Shown: in pieces, positions 8,123-16,726 of the stretch | Numbering within the stretch: position 1 is the first letter of the stretch | Layout: the number at the start of each line of letters is the position of its first letter | DNA from: a virus | Strand: one strand, 5' to 3' | IMG/VR virus record: IMGVR_UViG_3300047491_001293 | Span: 20,312-84,311 of that record | DNA: 64,000 nt | Program-made: the position numbers and the translations under genes | The notes under the pieces: model-generated | The model's input: the letters and a program-made list of their open reading frames with translations, nothing else | The model's database searches: none | What the model was told of the DNA's origin: nothing

Positions 8123-8535
8123 AGATCCTGCCAATCACCATAGTATAGGACATCACCCTTGAACTCATAGAACCGACCAATCCTAAGGTTTTTCTCCCTG
8201 CTTCCATAGTAAACTATGATGTACGGCTCATCTGTCAGTAAAAGGTCACGCCCATCGGCGACAATGATGTACTCCAGCAGCGATCCATCCTCAAGTCCCT
8301 GGTATTTGGACTCAAAGCTCTCATCGAGCAGTTCCTTGGTGCTGATGTTCATGGGGGCCTGCCACATTAGCCCATCGTGCATCCTGACAAAACACATGGG
8401 CACAAGGGTTTTGTTCTTGGCTAGGTAATTGCAAGCTTGATTCTGTATATTGACCAAGTCCTCCAGAAGTGTCTCTGGGTATGGAAGGTCGCCCTTGCCA
8501 TTGCCATCCTTCCTTCCCTCAATTCTCCGTCCCAT
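8119..8535 (-). CDS. hypothetical protein
   Basis: 138 aa, AAGGAAG before the ATG. No family recognised. Alternating hydrophobic segments (LLEYIIVADGRDLLL, EPYIIVYYGSREKNLRIGRFYEFKG) suggest a beta-rich domain in the C-terminal half. It follows the coiled-coil gene at 8537-8851 with a single base between them and converges with copy 3, overlapping its stop by 4 bases. Confidence 0.6.
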   Translation of the reverse strand: MGRRIEGRKDGNGKGDLPYPETLLEDLVNIQNQACNYLAKNKTLVPMCFVRMHDGLMWQAPMNISTKELLDESFESKYQGLEDGSLLEYIIVADGRDLLLTDEPYIIVYYGSREKNLRIGRFYEFKGDVLYYGDWQDL

Positions 8536-8536
8536 C

Positions 8537-8851
8537 TTAATCTTCCTTGCGAGATATTTTGGGGAAGCTTTTTCCGAGGGCTTGCCACGCCAAGCTCTTC
8601 AAATAATGGACATTCTCCGACTTCTGCTGGAACTCATCTGGGTCAGATTTGGGAAGATTCTTCTGCGCAAATGAGATTGGATCTGCAATTTGCTCCAAGG
8701 CTGTGCGCAGCCTGGCTATCTCTGCGTACATGGCCTTGATGTCCTGCTCAAGATATTTGACCCTTTGGGACACATCACCATAAATGGTCACTTGCCCCCT
8801 CAGTTCCATGTAATAATCATCAAAAAACTCACTGACTGATTTTTCAAGCAT
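8537..8851 (-). CDS. small coiled-coil protein
   Basis: 104 aa from the ATG at 8851 (AGGTTGATC upstream); the in-frame extension to 8953 overlaps a divergent gene and was dropped. Residues 1-60 are charged and helical (VKYLEQDIKAMYAEIARLRTALEQI); the rest is Gln/Lys/Ser-rich. No family recognised. Likely co-transcribed with the downstream 138-aa gene. Confidence 0.6.
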   Translation of the reverse strand: MLEKSVSEFFDDYYMELRGQVTIYGDVSQRVKYLEQDIKAMYAEIARLRTALEQIADPISFAQKNLPKSDPDEFQQKSENVHYLKSLAWQALGKSFPKISRKED

Positions 8852-8933
8852 GATCAACCTCCAAATCAAGATTGTAACAAATTTGTGGAAATAGGCAAAC
8901 AATTGGTTGCTATATACATTACTGAGGTGAAAC

Positions 8934-9452
8934 ATGGGTGGGATTAGATTCAAGGGTTTTCTGCTACATCAAGAAGTCAAGGCCATTCTTGAGAATGTCT
9001 GGGCAAGCATTCATGACCAGCCGGCTCCAAGCCCGAAGATCCCATTGCAGACACAGATCAAAAATCTACAAGACTTCATTAAGAAGAGGGAAGAAAACCA
9101 GAATCTTCTGAGGCTGCAAATAAAGAGACTGGAGAGATATTCAAGTGAATTTCCTTCGGATAAGCAGTCATCTGATTTGCAGATTGCAGACGCCAACAGA
9201 ACCATAGGTGAATTATACAGCCAAATAACCAAGGCCAAAAAGGAACTTGAGAAGATAAGTTCTGGAGCCGCAACCCCACAACAAAGCGGTGACTGGACGG
9301 CATATGACGACAAAAAGGCAAAAGGCATATTTGGTGACATATCAAGAAATCTTAAGACTGGCGCCTTTGGAAGGACTGAAACTGGCGAGTACATAACCAA
9401 AGCCGACCCTCGTTGGGCAAATTACAACATTGTAAGAGGCAACAAAAGATAG
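8934..9452 (+). CDS. hypothetical coiled-coil protein, possible internal head protein
   Basis: 172 aa. The N-terminus (GGIRFKGFLLHQE, residues 2-14) has an F-x-x-F-L...E pattern like T4 capsid-targeting sequences. Residues 38-105 are heptad-rich and basic. The end is Gly/Asp-rich. A TATATAC element lies about 20 bases before the start and GAGGTG precedes the ATG. Packaging in the head is inference. Confidence 0.6.
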   Translation: MGGIRFKGFLLHQEVKAILENVWASIHDQPAPSPKIPLQTQIKNLQDFIKKREENQNLLRLQIKRLERYSSEFPSDKQSSDLQIADANRTIGELYSQITKAKKELEKISSGAATPQQSGDWTAYDDKKAKGIFGDISRNLKTGAFGRTETGEYITKADPRWANYNIVRGNKR

Positions 9453-9454
9453 GA

Positions 9455-10126
9455 TCAGATAAGCTTAACCAATGACAGCCACTGTATTGGCAAATCAATG
9501 CCTCCCGGTCTGTTGCTGTAGTCCAAATTTTTCATTGGGTATTTTCTCATGTCAAATCTGACATCATTAAATTGTTTTTTGTTGGCAAGAGTTATCTCCA
9601 CAGCAACAGGCACCATGCAATCAACATGACCATAATTGTTTCCATGGACATGAACAACATGGTGCGTTTCAAGCATCTTTTCCATAACTGAAATTGGAAT
9701 TCTTTTTGGATTCATGTGAAAGTGCAATTCAAAAGCAAAGCATGAAACATGTTTTGAAAAATGCTCTTGGTCTAGGGTGTCGAAGAAAGTCCATTCGGAT
9801 CCTTCGGTGTCTATTTTAAGTATGACATTATTTGATTTTGAAACCTCTTCAAGGCTTGAGAAATCACTATAACATTTCAATGTTTTCTGCCTTGCCCATG
9901 GGATATTGCGTTTGGCATGCATGTCGAAACCTATTACATTTATACCCCTTTTGATGATATCATTCTCAAATGTCACATTGTTGCCGAGACCGTATGACAC
10001 ACAAATGTCGGAGTTTTTTAGGCATTTTTCCGGGAAGACATAACCACCATCACAATTGTTTCCAAGACGAACCTTGTTTGTTTTGATTGGCCTTATGTGT
10101 TGCATCATCCATAAAAATCTTTCCAT
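9455..10126 (-). CDS. FkbM-like methyltransferase
   Basis: 223 aa from the ATG at 10126 (AAGGATGAGG upstream); an in-frame extension to 10297 runs into a divergent gene and is rejected. The strand pattern CDGGYVFP ... SYGLGNNVTFENDIIKRG ... VIGFDMHAKR is followed by VILKIDTEGSEWTFFDTL, the hallmark 'KxDxEGxE' of FkbM-type SAM methyltransferases (Methyltransf_21). FELHFH follows, as expected. Probably O-methylates a sugar in the glycan island. Converges with 8934-9452, 2 bases apart. Confidence 0.8.
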   Translation of the reverse strand: MERFLWMMQHIRPIKTNKVRLGNNCDGGYVFPEKCLKNSDICVSYGLGNNVTFENDIIKRGINVIGFDMHAKRNIPWARQKTLKCYSDFSSLEEVSKSNNVILKIDTEGSEWTFFDTLDQEHFSKHVSCFAFELHFHMNPKRIPISVMEKMLETHHVVHVHGNNYGHVDCMVPVAVEITLANKKQFNDVRFDMRKYPMKNLDYSNRPGGIDLPIQWLSLVKLI

Positions 10127-10204
10127 GGCATCCTCATCCTTAAAAATCAGCCTAACACTATTTAAGGCAGTTTGACACTCTTTTGCATAGATAAAATGTG
10201 AACC

Positions 10205-11071
10205 ATGAAGATAACACTGTTTGTTGTGACATATAAAAATGACAAAGTTTTGAATGAGATGGTGCTCAAGTCTCTGCATGATTCCAAATACCCACATGAT
10301 CTAGTAAATGTCAAAATACTGAACAATTTTGGAGACAGAATTGAGATAGATGACAAATTCAAGCCACTCATCAATGAGATTCACCACAACACCATAAGAT
10401 TAGACAATTCAACTGGTCACTTGGCGAGAGATTGGAACCATGGCATCATGAATGCATTTGTAAGCCTTAAAAAGCCAAGGTGTGATGCCGTCATCCTTCT
10501 GCAAAATGACACCATCATGAAAGAAGACTGGTACCTCATAGCAAAAAAATGCGTGAATGAATTTTCATATTGCTCCTTTGGATGTGGTGACCAGTGCCAG
10601 ATAGTTAGACCTGACGCAATAGCCAGAATAGGCATGTTTGATGAGAGATTCTGCAACATTGGCTTTCAAGAGTGCGATTATTTCATTCGTGCAGTATTAA
10701 GGGAGAAAGAAAGGTGCTCAATCAATGACCCAAGCCATGGTAGAATTTTCAACCAAAGAAGTGATTTAAACCCAATAGTACCAACAATTTCAGGTTTTTT
10801 AAGAAGAGATTCACACCATATGGAATCCTTTAATTTTCATCATGTTTCCAAAAGTTTTTTGATAGAGAAATGGGGAGCGCCTATAGTTCCACCATGGGGC
10901 AACACAAAGGATCTGGCAAGATTGCTGTTGGAGTCAAAGGCGCCTTTCAGAAAAATGTGGAAAATGTACCCATACTTTGAGAATGACATAGATCAAAATG
11001 CCTATTTAACCGATAATTATTTCCATGGAAAAAGTATTGAAAACGAAAAGAAAAGAATAAAACTTATATGA
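10205..11071 (+). CDS. GT2-like glycosyltransferase, copy 4 of family
   Basis: 288 aa, paralog of the 5.6-8.1 kb array (KITLFVVTYKNDKVLNEMVL, HHNTIRLDNSTGHLARDWNH, AVILLQNDTIMKEDW, VGxF-type IGMFDERFC, MYPYFENDIDQNAY). It is more diverged than copies 1-3 are from each other and has a longer, Lys-rich C-terminus. It is separated from the array by two inserted modules (8.1-10.1 kb). Followed after 17 bases by a TylF-like methyltransferase. Confidence 0.75.
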   Translation: MKITLFVVTYKNDKVLNEMVLKSLHDSKYPHDLVNVKILNNFGDRIEIDDKFKPLINEIHHNTIRLDNSTGHLARDWNHGIMNAFVSLKKPRCDAVILLQNDTIMKEDWYLIAKKCVNEFSYCSFGCGDQCQIVRPDAIARIGMFDERFCNIGFQECDYFIRAVLREKERCSINDPSHGRIFNQRSDLNPIVPTISGFLRRDSHHMESFNFHHVSKSFLIEKWGAPIVPPWGNTKDLARLLLESKAPFRKMWKMYPYFENDIDQNAYLTDNYFHGKSIENEKKRIKLI

Positions 11072-11088
11072 CCACATTAATTTAATTC

Positions 11089-11643
11089 ATGGAAACACTA
11101 CTTGGATACGACAGAAGAGACAAACTTAGACTTTACACTCAACTTGCCAATTTTTTACCTGGGAACATTGCAGAGGTTGGCGTTTACAAGGGTGGAAGTG
11201 CCGAGATAATCGCTGAAAAAAAACTACCAAAGAAAAAGCTTTTTCTGTTCGACACCTTCTGTGGCATGCCAGAGACCAGCCCAGAGGACAACTATCACAA
11301 AAAGGGCAACTTTTCCGATACAAGCTACGAGGCAGTACTCGGTGGCATGAGTAAGTTTGAAAATGTCCATGTCTTCAAGGGTGTCTTCCCTGAGGAAAAC
11401 AGCGATGTCGTCGCCTCGGAGTCCTTCTGCATGGTTCATATCGATGTTGACATCTACAAGTCATACATGGAATGCCTCAACTTTTTCTGGCCTAGGCTCG
11501 TCAAGAATGGGATCATGGTCCTCGATGATTATCACGAAAAGAACTGCCTTGGCGCAAAAAAGGCGGTCAATGAGTTCTTTGCCGACAAAATAGAGAAGCC
11601 AATCTGGCCATGCCATTCGCAGGTTTGCCTGATAAAATCCTAA
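11089..11643 (+). CDS. TylF/MycF-family O-methyltransferase
   Basis: 184 aa. Motif I is IAEVGVYKGGSAEII (about residues 27-41). FLFDTFCGMPETSPEDN matches the 'FDTFeGmP' signature of macrocin-O-methyltransferase (TylF) proteins. HIDVDIYKSYMECLNFFWP then NGIMVLDDY gives the metal-binding Asp residues. Expected to methylate a deoxysugar hydroxyl using SAM and Mg2+. Slightly shorter than typical TylF (about 200-250 aa). Sits in the rightward run between a GT and the DNA methyltransferase. Confidence 0.85.
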   Translation: METLLGYDRRDKLRLYTQLANFLPGNIAEVGVYKGGSAEIIAEKKLPKKKLFLFDTFCGMPETSPEDNYHKKGNFSDTSYEAVLGGMSKFENVHVFKGVFPEENSDVVASESFCMVHIDVDIYKSYMECLNFFWPRLVKNGIMVLDDYHEKNCLGAKKAVNEFFADKIEKPIWPCHSQVCLIKS

Positions 11644-11671
11644 TTGATTTAATTTGTGAACTACCCACCCA

Positions 11672-12679
11672 ATGAAAAGACCAACATCAATAGATCTGTT
11701 CGCTGGCTGTGGCGGTTTGACTCTTGGGTTCGAGATGGCAGGATTTGAGTGCATTGCCTGCAATGAGATTGACAAAAACACCTGTGATACCCTTCGTGCG
11801 AATCGGCCATCATGCAATCTCATAGATGGCGACATATGCATGGTCAACTTCAAGGAATTTAAAGGTGAGGCTGACATTGTGACTGGGGGTTTTCCATGCC
11901 AATCATTCAGCTCCGCCGGCAAAAGGCTGGGACTCGATGACATCCGTGGCACCATGTTCTACCAGTTTGCCAGGGCCATCGATGAGATAAGGCCGAGAAT
12001 GGCAATTGGCGAGAATGTCCGTGGCCTTCTGAGCCATGACAATGGAAAAACCCTTGAGACCATGCTTTCTGTTCTGGACTCGATTGGGTATCGGGTTGAA
12101 CAACCATACCTACTCAAGGCCGTTGATTATGATGTCCCACAGAAGAGGGAGCGCCTATTCATCATCGCCATCAGGAAAGATTTGGACATACAATTCAAGC
12201 CTCCACAAAAATCTACAAAAAAATGGACACTGTATGATGCCCTAAGATCAGGGGGGCTTTTCGCAACTGATGTGCCACCATCGGCTGGATCCAAATACCC
12301 AGAATCAAGAAGAAGTGTCTTGGACATGGTGCCACCTGGTGGCTGCTGGCGTAATCTTCCTCTGGACATACAAAAATCCTACATGAAAGGTTGTTTCTAC
12401 AACGATGGTGGCAAGACCGGCATAGCCAGGAGGCTGAGCTGGGATGAGCCAAGCCTAACACTGCTTTGCAGCCCGATTCAGAAACAGACAGAGAGATGCC
12501 ATCCAGATGAAACAAGGCCGTTGACAATAAGGGAATACGCAAGGATACAGACATTCCCGGACAGCTACACATTCTGCGGCCCTAACTCAAGCCAGTACAA
12601 GCAGATTGGCAATGCGGTTCCTGTGAACCTAGCCATGGCCGTTGGCAAGGCGGTTAGATCGTCACTTGGCGTGTTTTAG
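11672..12679 (+). CDS. dcm: C5-cytosine DNA methyltransferase
   Basis: 335 aa with all main motifs in order: I DLFAGCGGL (8-16), IV GGFPCQSFS (catalytic C76), VI GENVRGL (about 113), VIII QKRERLF (about 152), X YKQIGNAVPVNLA near residue 310. The target-recognition region (about 185-270) carries the specificity, which cannot be read. No restriction enzyme is adjacent, so it is an orphan phage methyltransferase, probably protecting phage DNA from host restriction or regulating its own DNA. Symbol given as a family name only. Confidence 0.9.
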   Translation: MKRPTSIDLFAGCGGLTLGFEMAGFECIACNEIDKNTCDTLRANRPSCNLIDGDICMVNFKEFKGEADIVTGGFPCQSFSSAGKRLGLDDIRGTMFYQFARAIDEIRPRMAIGENVRGLLSHDNGKTLETMLSVLDSIGYRVEQPYLLKAVDYDVPQKRERLFIIAIRKDLDIQFKPPQKSTKKWTLYDALRSGGLFATDVPPSAGSKYPESRRSVLDMVPPGGCWRNLPLDIQKSYMKGCFYNDGGKTGIARRLSWDEPSLTLLCSPIQKQTERCHPDETRPLTIREYARIQTFPDSYTFCGPNSSQYKQIGNAVPVNLAMAVGKAVRSSLGVF

Positions 12680-12706
12680 TTGCCATTGAAAAGCATAAAT
12701 AGACAC

Positions 12707-13348
12707 ATGGTCATAAACGACAGCCAAAAACTAATTTTTTTTATGACGCCACGATGCTCGTCCACCACCCTCCATGAACTGATAACAAGTAATTTCACGG
12801 GTTGTAGGACGATAACATCGACCACCAGCGCCGGGGTTGTGCACCACCACACCAGAATGGCTGGCATGTGGGAAAGCAAGTACTACAAATACACAGCAGT
12901 CGTGCCAACGAGGCCACTGCTGGAATGGGCGGTGTCTTGTTACAACAACTTCGTTGGCAACTTCCCGCACCACAACTTCTCGTCTTCTTTTGATGACTTT
13001 GTTGTCAACATGCGTGGCATCGACACTAGATATGGCGATGAAATGACTGGATTCAACTGGTTCCAGCATTCTCCACAGAACATGATTGCCCTTGGGCGTG
13101 GAAGGCTGCCGAATTTCACGAGAATAGTGACATTAAGGCATGATCACCTTCTGGAGGACATGTGGCAGATCATAGAGAGTGGGTTCCACAAGAACATGTT
13201 CATTCCCAATGTTCGAAGAAATTCATGCCATCCAGTCGCAAAGGTGAACATATCCGATGATGTCAAAAGAACCATCGTCAAGCTTTGCTGCCCATTTGGC
13301 GAAGACTGGGATGAAAAGCAAAGGGCAAAAATAGCAAAATTACCATGA
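12707..13348 (+). CDS. sulfotransferase-like P-loop protein
   Basis: 213 aa from the ATG at 12707; a TTG at 12680 is an alternative start and neither has a good Shine-Dalgarno. LIFFMTPRCSSTTLHELI (about residues 9-26) is a PAPS 5'-phosphosulfate-loop-like segment. VVPTRPLLEWAVSCYNNF (about 73-90) resembles the 3'-phosphate-binding 'R-x-P-x-x-x-xxSxYxxF' block of sulfotransferases. A late 'VTLRHDHLLEDM' matches the usual R..xLxxD segment. Probably sulfates a glycan, in keeping with the neighbours. The assignment rests on motif layout. Confidence 0.6.
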   Translation: MVINDSQKLIFFMTPRCSSTTLHELITSNFTGCRTITSTTSAGVVHHHTRMAGMWESKYYKYTAVVPTRPLLEWAVSCYNNFVGNFPHHNFSSSFDDFVVNMRGIDTRYGDEMTGFNWFQHSPQNMIALGRGRLPNFTRIVTLRHDHLLEDMWQIIESGFHKNMFIPNVRRNSCHPVAKVNISDDVKRTIVKLCCPFGEDWDEKQRAKIAKLP

Positions 13349-13360
13349 GAGGTTCAACCC

Positions 13361-13810
13361 ATGAAAATCATATCTCACAGAGGCAACTTGATCGGACCAG
13401 ATCCAAGCACTGAAAACACATTGAGGCAATTTGAGATAGCCATATCAAAAGGGTTTGAGATTGAGATCGATGTCTGGAAAATCGTTGAAGGAACCGTGTG
13501 GATTGGCCATGACCAGGGAGACAGCGTGATGCCAAAATCTTTCCTTGAGGACAACTCAAGCAGAATATGGGTTCATGCCAAAAGCCTACAGGCTGTAGAG
13601 TCTCTGCGTTTCATGCATGGCATAAACTGGTTCTGGCACGAAAACGACAGAATGACCATCACAAGCAAGGGTTACATATGGTGCTATCCAGGAACATACA
13701 TTGATGGCGGCATTAGCGTTGTAAACCAGAAGGATTTCCAGACCGATCATGACATACTTGGCATATGCACTGATTTCCCAGAAAACTTCAAGAGGTTTCA
13801 ATCTTTGTGA
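13361..13810 (+). CDS. glycerophosphodiester phosphodiesterase-like protein
   Basis: 149 aa; AGAGG upstream. ISHRGNLIGPDPSTENT (residues 4-20) supplies HRG and ENT; GFEIEIDVW (about 31-39) supplies the ExD metal pair; WIGHDQGD supplies the second His. These are the GDPD family's catalytic elements, but the protein is much shorter than a full TIM barrel (about 240 aa) and ends soon after a 'ICTDFP' strand. Such short viral GDPD-like proteins occur in large phages. Could hydrolyse a phosphodiester in a glycan or lipid precursor. Confidence 0.75.
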   Translation: MKIISHRGNLIGPDPSTENTLRQFEIAISKGFEIEIDVWKIVEGTVWIGHDQGDSVMPKSFLEDNSSRIWVHAKSLQAVESLRFMHGINWFWHENDRMTITSKGYIWCYPGTYIDGGISVVNQKDFQTDHDILGICTDFPENFKRFQSL

Positions 13811-14103
13811 TTTGATATTTTTTCAACGAACTTGGATATCACAGTATCAAAAAAACCATCACTTACATCCATGTGCATGGCGTGTTTGAACTCATCGCTG
13901 AGCATCTTCGACAAAACATGCCAGTCATCTTCATATACGCAAATTGGCGGCTTTCTGCTGGACAAGGCATTTTGCAATCTATCACTCAACATCCTAAACC
14001 CCTCCAAAAGACCATGACAAAGCGACTTAATGTCGCCCTCAAAAACCTCACCTGGGGTAATTTTTTCAAAAAATAATTTGCCCATGCTCATGAACGCCAG
14101 CAT
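13798..14103 (-). CDS. hypothetical protein
   Basis: 101 aa, mostly helical, no family recognised. Possible internal starts at Met5 and Met7 (MSMGKLFF); none has a clear ribosome site. It converges with and overlaps the GDPD-like gene by 13 bases. Confidence 0.5.
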   Translation of the reverse strand: MLAFMSMGKLFFEKITPGEVFEGDIKSLCHGLLEGFRMLSDRLQNALSSRKPPICVYEDDWHVLSKMLSDEFKHAMHMDVSDGFFDTVISKFVEKISNHKD

Positions 14104-14320
14104 ACGAAAAACGAGTTGCTTGTGTCAACACCTAAGCCTTTTTTTGCAAACGATTTATAACTTTTCTAAATGAAAATATGGGCAAAAAAACAAGGTCTTG
14201 GATATGTGGGCATTATGGGAAAATAAACTGCGAACAAGGTAAAACAGCTTGTTTTTTTGAAATGGTTAAGACATAGTAAGTTTGAGTTTTGTTTTTTTTA
14301 GCTCACAACAAGGGGAAAAG

Positions 14321-14725
14321 ATGAAGACTAACCTTTCGGTGGAAATGCGTGAGAAGTGCTTTAAGGCGCTTTCTGAACTGCGCTTCAAGATGGCTGTGGT
14401 GATGGCCTACCCAAACCACAAAAACAATGAGATAAAGCTGATCAGGACAACTGGCAAGTCAATTGACATGCTTGACATAACGGACGATGAGACATTCTGG
14501 GAGGTTGACAAGTACAAGGACTTCTTGCTTGAATGTCTTCCATGCCCATATTACCAGAAGAACAAGGTCATATTCACCGATGAGCACCTCAGCAAGAATG
14601 CCATCTTCTTCCTTGATCACGCCAAGATAGTTTGGAATGTGGTCGACAGGTCAATTACCATGTACGACATGGGAACCAGAGAGACAAAGGTCATTTATGC
14701 CGATCCAGTCAAACTGGAGGCGTAG
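14321..14725 (+). CDS. hypothetical protein
   Basis: 134 aa from the ATG at 14321, chosen for AAGGGGAAAAG upstream; a TTG-started extension to 14282 is unlikely. It follows a 217-base gap holding a small hairpin (AACAAG...CTTGTT then T run, about 14234-14262) that may be an attenuator or weak terminator. Mixed alpha/beta composition (FKMAVVMAYPNHKNNEIKLI early; HAKIVWNVVDRSITMYDMG late). No family recognised. Confidence 0.65.
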   Translation: MKTNLSVEMREKCFKALSELRFKMAVVMAYPNHKNNEIKLIRTTGKSIDMLDITDDETFWEVDKYKDFLLECLPCPYYQKNKVIFTDEHLSKNAIFFLDHAKIVWNVVDRSITMYDMGTRETKVIYADPVKLEA

Positions 14726-15266
14726 GGCTTTTGCATGTTGAAATGGCAATCACCGACTTTGGGTCAAAAACAAAGTGCAGACCCTGCTGTACGATGGTTC
14801 TCGCCCACTTGTCAGAGCTAATGCAATTGGGATGCAAGGGGTAGCGTGCAAAGACATCACGCCTGATGAAACAGAAGTCCATGCAAAAATCAAAAGCAGT
14901 GGTCTGTTCGCCCCTTAAGTTTTTTACAACCTCGATGCGTTCTGATTCAGAGCTTGAATCGCAGTTCAAGCATGCTCCAGTGACTGCAAAACATGCGTCA
15001 TCCTCAAAATGCTTAAGTACAGCGCTCCAGTCGATTCTAACCACATCAAAATCAAAGGATGAGAAGAAGCACAATATGTCAGAGGAACCGTTTTTTACCG
15101 CCATGCCATATTCATGCAATGTCGGCCTTTGACCATGGGGAACGCATGAAGATTTACCCTTTACATTTTCAATCAAATTACACAACAAGCAAAAAACAAA
15201 ATCTGTCTCTGTGTCGTTTTTAAAAATGTGAACATCAACGGTGGGCGATTCACCAAGTGTTCTCAT
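14709..15266 (-). CDS. glycosyltransferase-like protein
   Basis: 185 aa from the ATG at 15266, which has GGGGAGG at ideal spacing; the longer frame to 15296 lacks one. Layout resembles a GT2 core lacking its first strand: YGMAVKNGSSDILCFFSSFDFDV (a donor-site strand with D-x-D-like FDFD), ACFAVTGACL, and FDFCMDFCFIRRDVF (acceptor region). Its start overlaps the preceding gene by 17 bases. Likely belongs to the leftward run starting at 16510 with another GT. Specificity unknown. Confidence 0.55.
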   Translation of the reverse strand: MRTLGESPTVDVHIFKNDTETDFVFCLLCNLIENVKGKSSCVPHGQRPTLHEYGMAVKNGSSDILCFFSSFDFDVVRIDWSAVLKHFEDDACFAVTGACLNCDSSSESERIEVVKNLRGEQTTAFDFCMDFCFIRRDVFARYPLHPNCISSDKWARTIVQQGLHFVFDPKSVIAISTCKSPTPPV

Positions 15267-15909
15267 CAAGTAAATCCTCCCCATCGTAAAGCTCAAACTT
15301 GGCTGCTATTGGTATCGAGTCATATGGGACAAACACAAGCACCTTGTAGTAAACGGATGTGTCAGTTCCCTCGTCAATTTTAAACCATGACTCGACACCA
15401 CTATCTGCCCTGTGTATTTTCACAGACCTATTGCGGAACTTCAAAGCTCTTGCGACAAGGTTAGAAACAAATTCTTGTGAGAAGTTGAAGCTGGACACCT
15501 CTTGAGCGGCCATGGATTTGACCACCTTTGTCGGTGCCACTATAACTTTTCGCTTGTCAGAGGAAAGGCAGCAATAATACTGCGATTGCGTCCTGCAATC
15601 CCTGCCATCTATGGTCTCAAACCCGCCAGGTATCGGGTAAAATCTCATGGCCTCAAATATGATGTCTGACCTATTGTCACGGCACTTGAACTGCGCCGTC
15701 CTATTGTGCTTTGCGCAGCGGAAGTCTATCATCTCCCGCATATCCTCCTCCAGTGAGACCTCCTCAAACTGGTAGCCGAACCTTTTATTCATGTATCTGG
15801 CAAGTGTCGATGCAATTCCATTGCCAAACTTTATTCTGGATGATATTGAGTCGCTTTTCATTTTTGAATCGTAATTCCTTTTTGGAAAATTTTCAATAGT
15901 TGTTACCAA
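15250..15909 (-). CDS. hypothetical protein, possible PD-(D/E)XK-like fold
   Basis: 219 aa. Residues 55-95 (EDMREMIDFRCAKHN, TAQFKCRDNRSDIIFEAMRF) have an acidic residue, then a Q-x-K strand, then a second acidic helix, an order seen in PD-(D/E)XK nucleases and relatives. That is suggestive only. The C-terminal third is beta-rich (YYKVLVFVPYDSIPIAAKFELY). Overlaps the upstream GT by 17 bases and the downstream gene by 17. Confidence 0.55.
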   Translation of the reverse strand: MVTTIENFPKRNYDSKMKSDSISSRIKFGNGIASTLARYMNKRFGYQFEEVSLEEDMREMIDFRCAKHNRTAQFKCRDNRSDIIFEAMRFYPIPGGFETIDGRDCRTQSQYYCCLSSDKRKVIVAPTKVVKSMAAQEVSSFNFSQEFVSNLVARALKFRNRSVKIHRADSGVESWFKIDEGTDTSVYYKVLVFVPYDSIPIAAKFELYDGEDLLDENTW

Positions 15910-16510
15910 GAACCTCTGCTATGTGCTCCCACTTATTTCTGGAGCATATGTGCTCATAGATCTCACCATCGGATTGTTCATAGGTCAATGACCAGAAGCC
16001 AATGCTTGCCCAGACATCACGGTGAGCGACCATCTGCATTGCGTCTATATTGTATTGCTTTGGTGGAACACCAGCAAAGTAGGCTGGCGTTTCCATTTTG
16101 ACGCCACCGGGTTTGTAATGGTTTATGGAAAAAACTACGACATCAGAATTTGTGGCTTCAATCTTTTCATTTATCGTTTCTAGGGCATTGGGGAAGAGGT
16201 AATTGTCTATATTGAAATGGATGTAGTATTCGCAATCGGTGTTGGCATAGGCAAACCGCATGGCAGCATCTCTGGAGCTGTGCCCCCAATTTGCCATGCG
16301 GACACTTGTGTTCAGAAAGTAAGTATTCATTTTCAAGTCAACACCTGCAAGCTCATCAGAGTATGGTGTTGATTTATAGCCATCATGGCATATGAATACA
16401 TCAAAGCATCTGTAGGTCTGGGCTGATAAAGATTTCAAGCCGTTAACCATGCCATCCCTTGGCACATGGCCTTCGTAGTCAACAGCAATTATGCCAAACT
16501 TGACGCCCAT
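15893..16510 (-). CDS. GT2-family glycosyltransferase
   Basis: 205 aa. N-terminal strand KFGIIAVDYEGHVP, then SLSAQTYRCFDVFICHDG (the classic GT2 'SvlsQtyxxxEvivvdDG' with HDG), then FAYANTDCEYYIHFNIDNYLFPNAL, where the usual D-x-D is replaced by N-I-D-N. A final MQMVAHRDVWASIGFWS is the acceptor region. Full GT2 core length. Probably a sugar transferase of the glycan island; the N-I-D replacement is worth checking for activity. Confidence 0.8.
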   Translation of the reverse strand: MGVKFGIIAVDYEGHVPRDGMVNGLKSLSAQTYRCFDVFICHDGYKSTPYSDELAGVDLKMNTYFLNTSVRMANWGHSSRDAAMRFAYANTDCEYYIHFNIDNYLFPNALETINEKIEATNSDVVVFSINHYKPGGVKMETPAYFAGVPPKQYNIDAMQMVAHRDVWASIGFWSLTYEQSDGEIYEHICSRNKWEHIAEVLGNNY

Positions 16511-16726
16511 AAAATTTATTTCTGAGATAATGAGATAACTTAGTTACTCTCATCTGTTTTTTTGGGTTGTGTTCATTCGGTTCATTTCGGCCATGATGGA
16601 TTCCATTTTCTTATTTAGCCCAATGATTTCTTTGAAACTTTTGATGGAAATACTGATTTTTCACTGTTGGTGAGGTGCAAATTTACAAAAAAATCATTTT
16701 CAATATCATGTGATTGGAGGATTGAA

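Noticed and set aside
12680-12706. TTG start and CATAAATA at 12694 as promoter for the sulfotransferase-like gene
   Set aside because: The element would leave almost no leader before the ATG at 12707; more likely chance in AT-rich sequence.
14104-14320. 18-codon plus-strand ORF in the gap
   Set aside because: No ribosome site and no recognisable sequence; probably chance.
16511-16726. Short minus-strand frame (ending TTQKNR) in the gap
   Set aside because: The only ATG leaves about 18 codons and there is no ribosome site; not reported as a gene.
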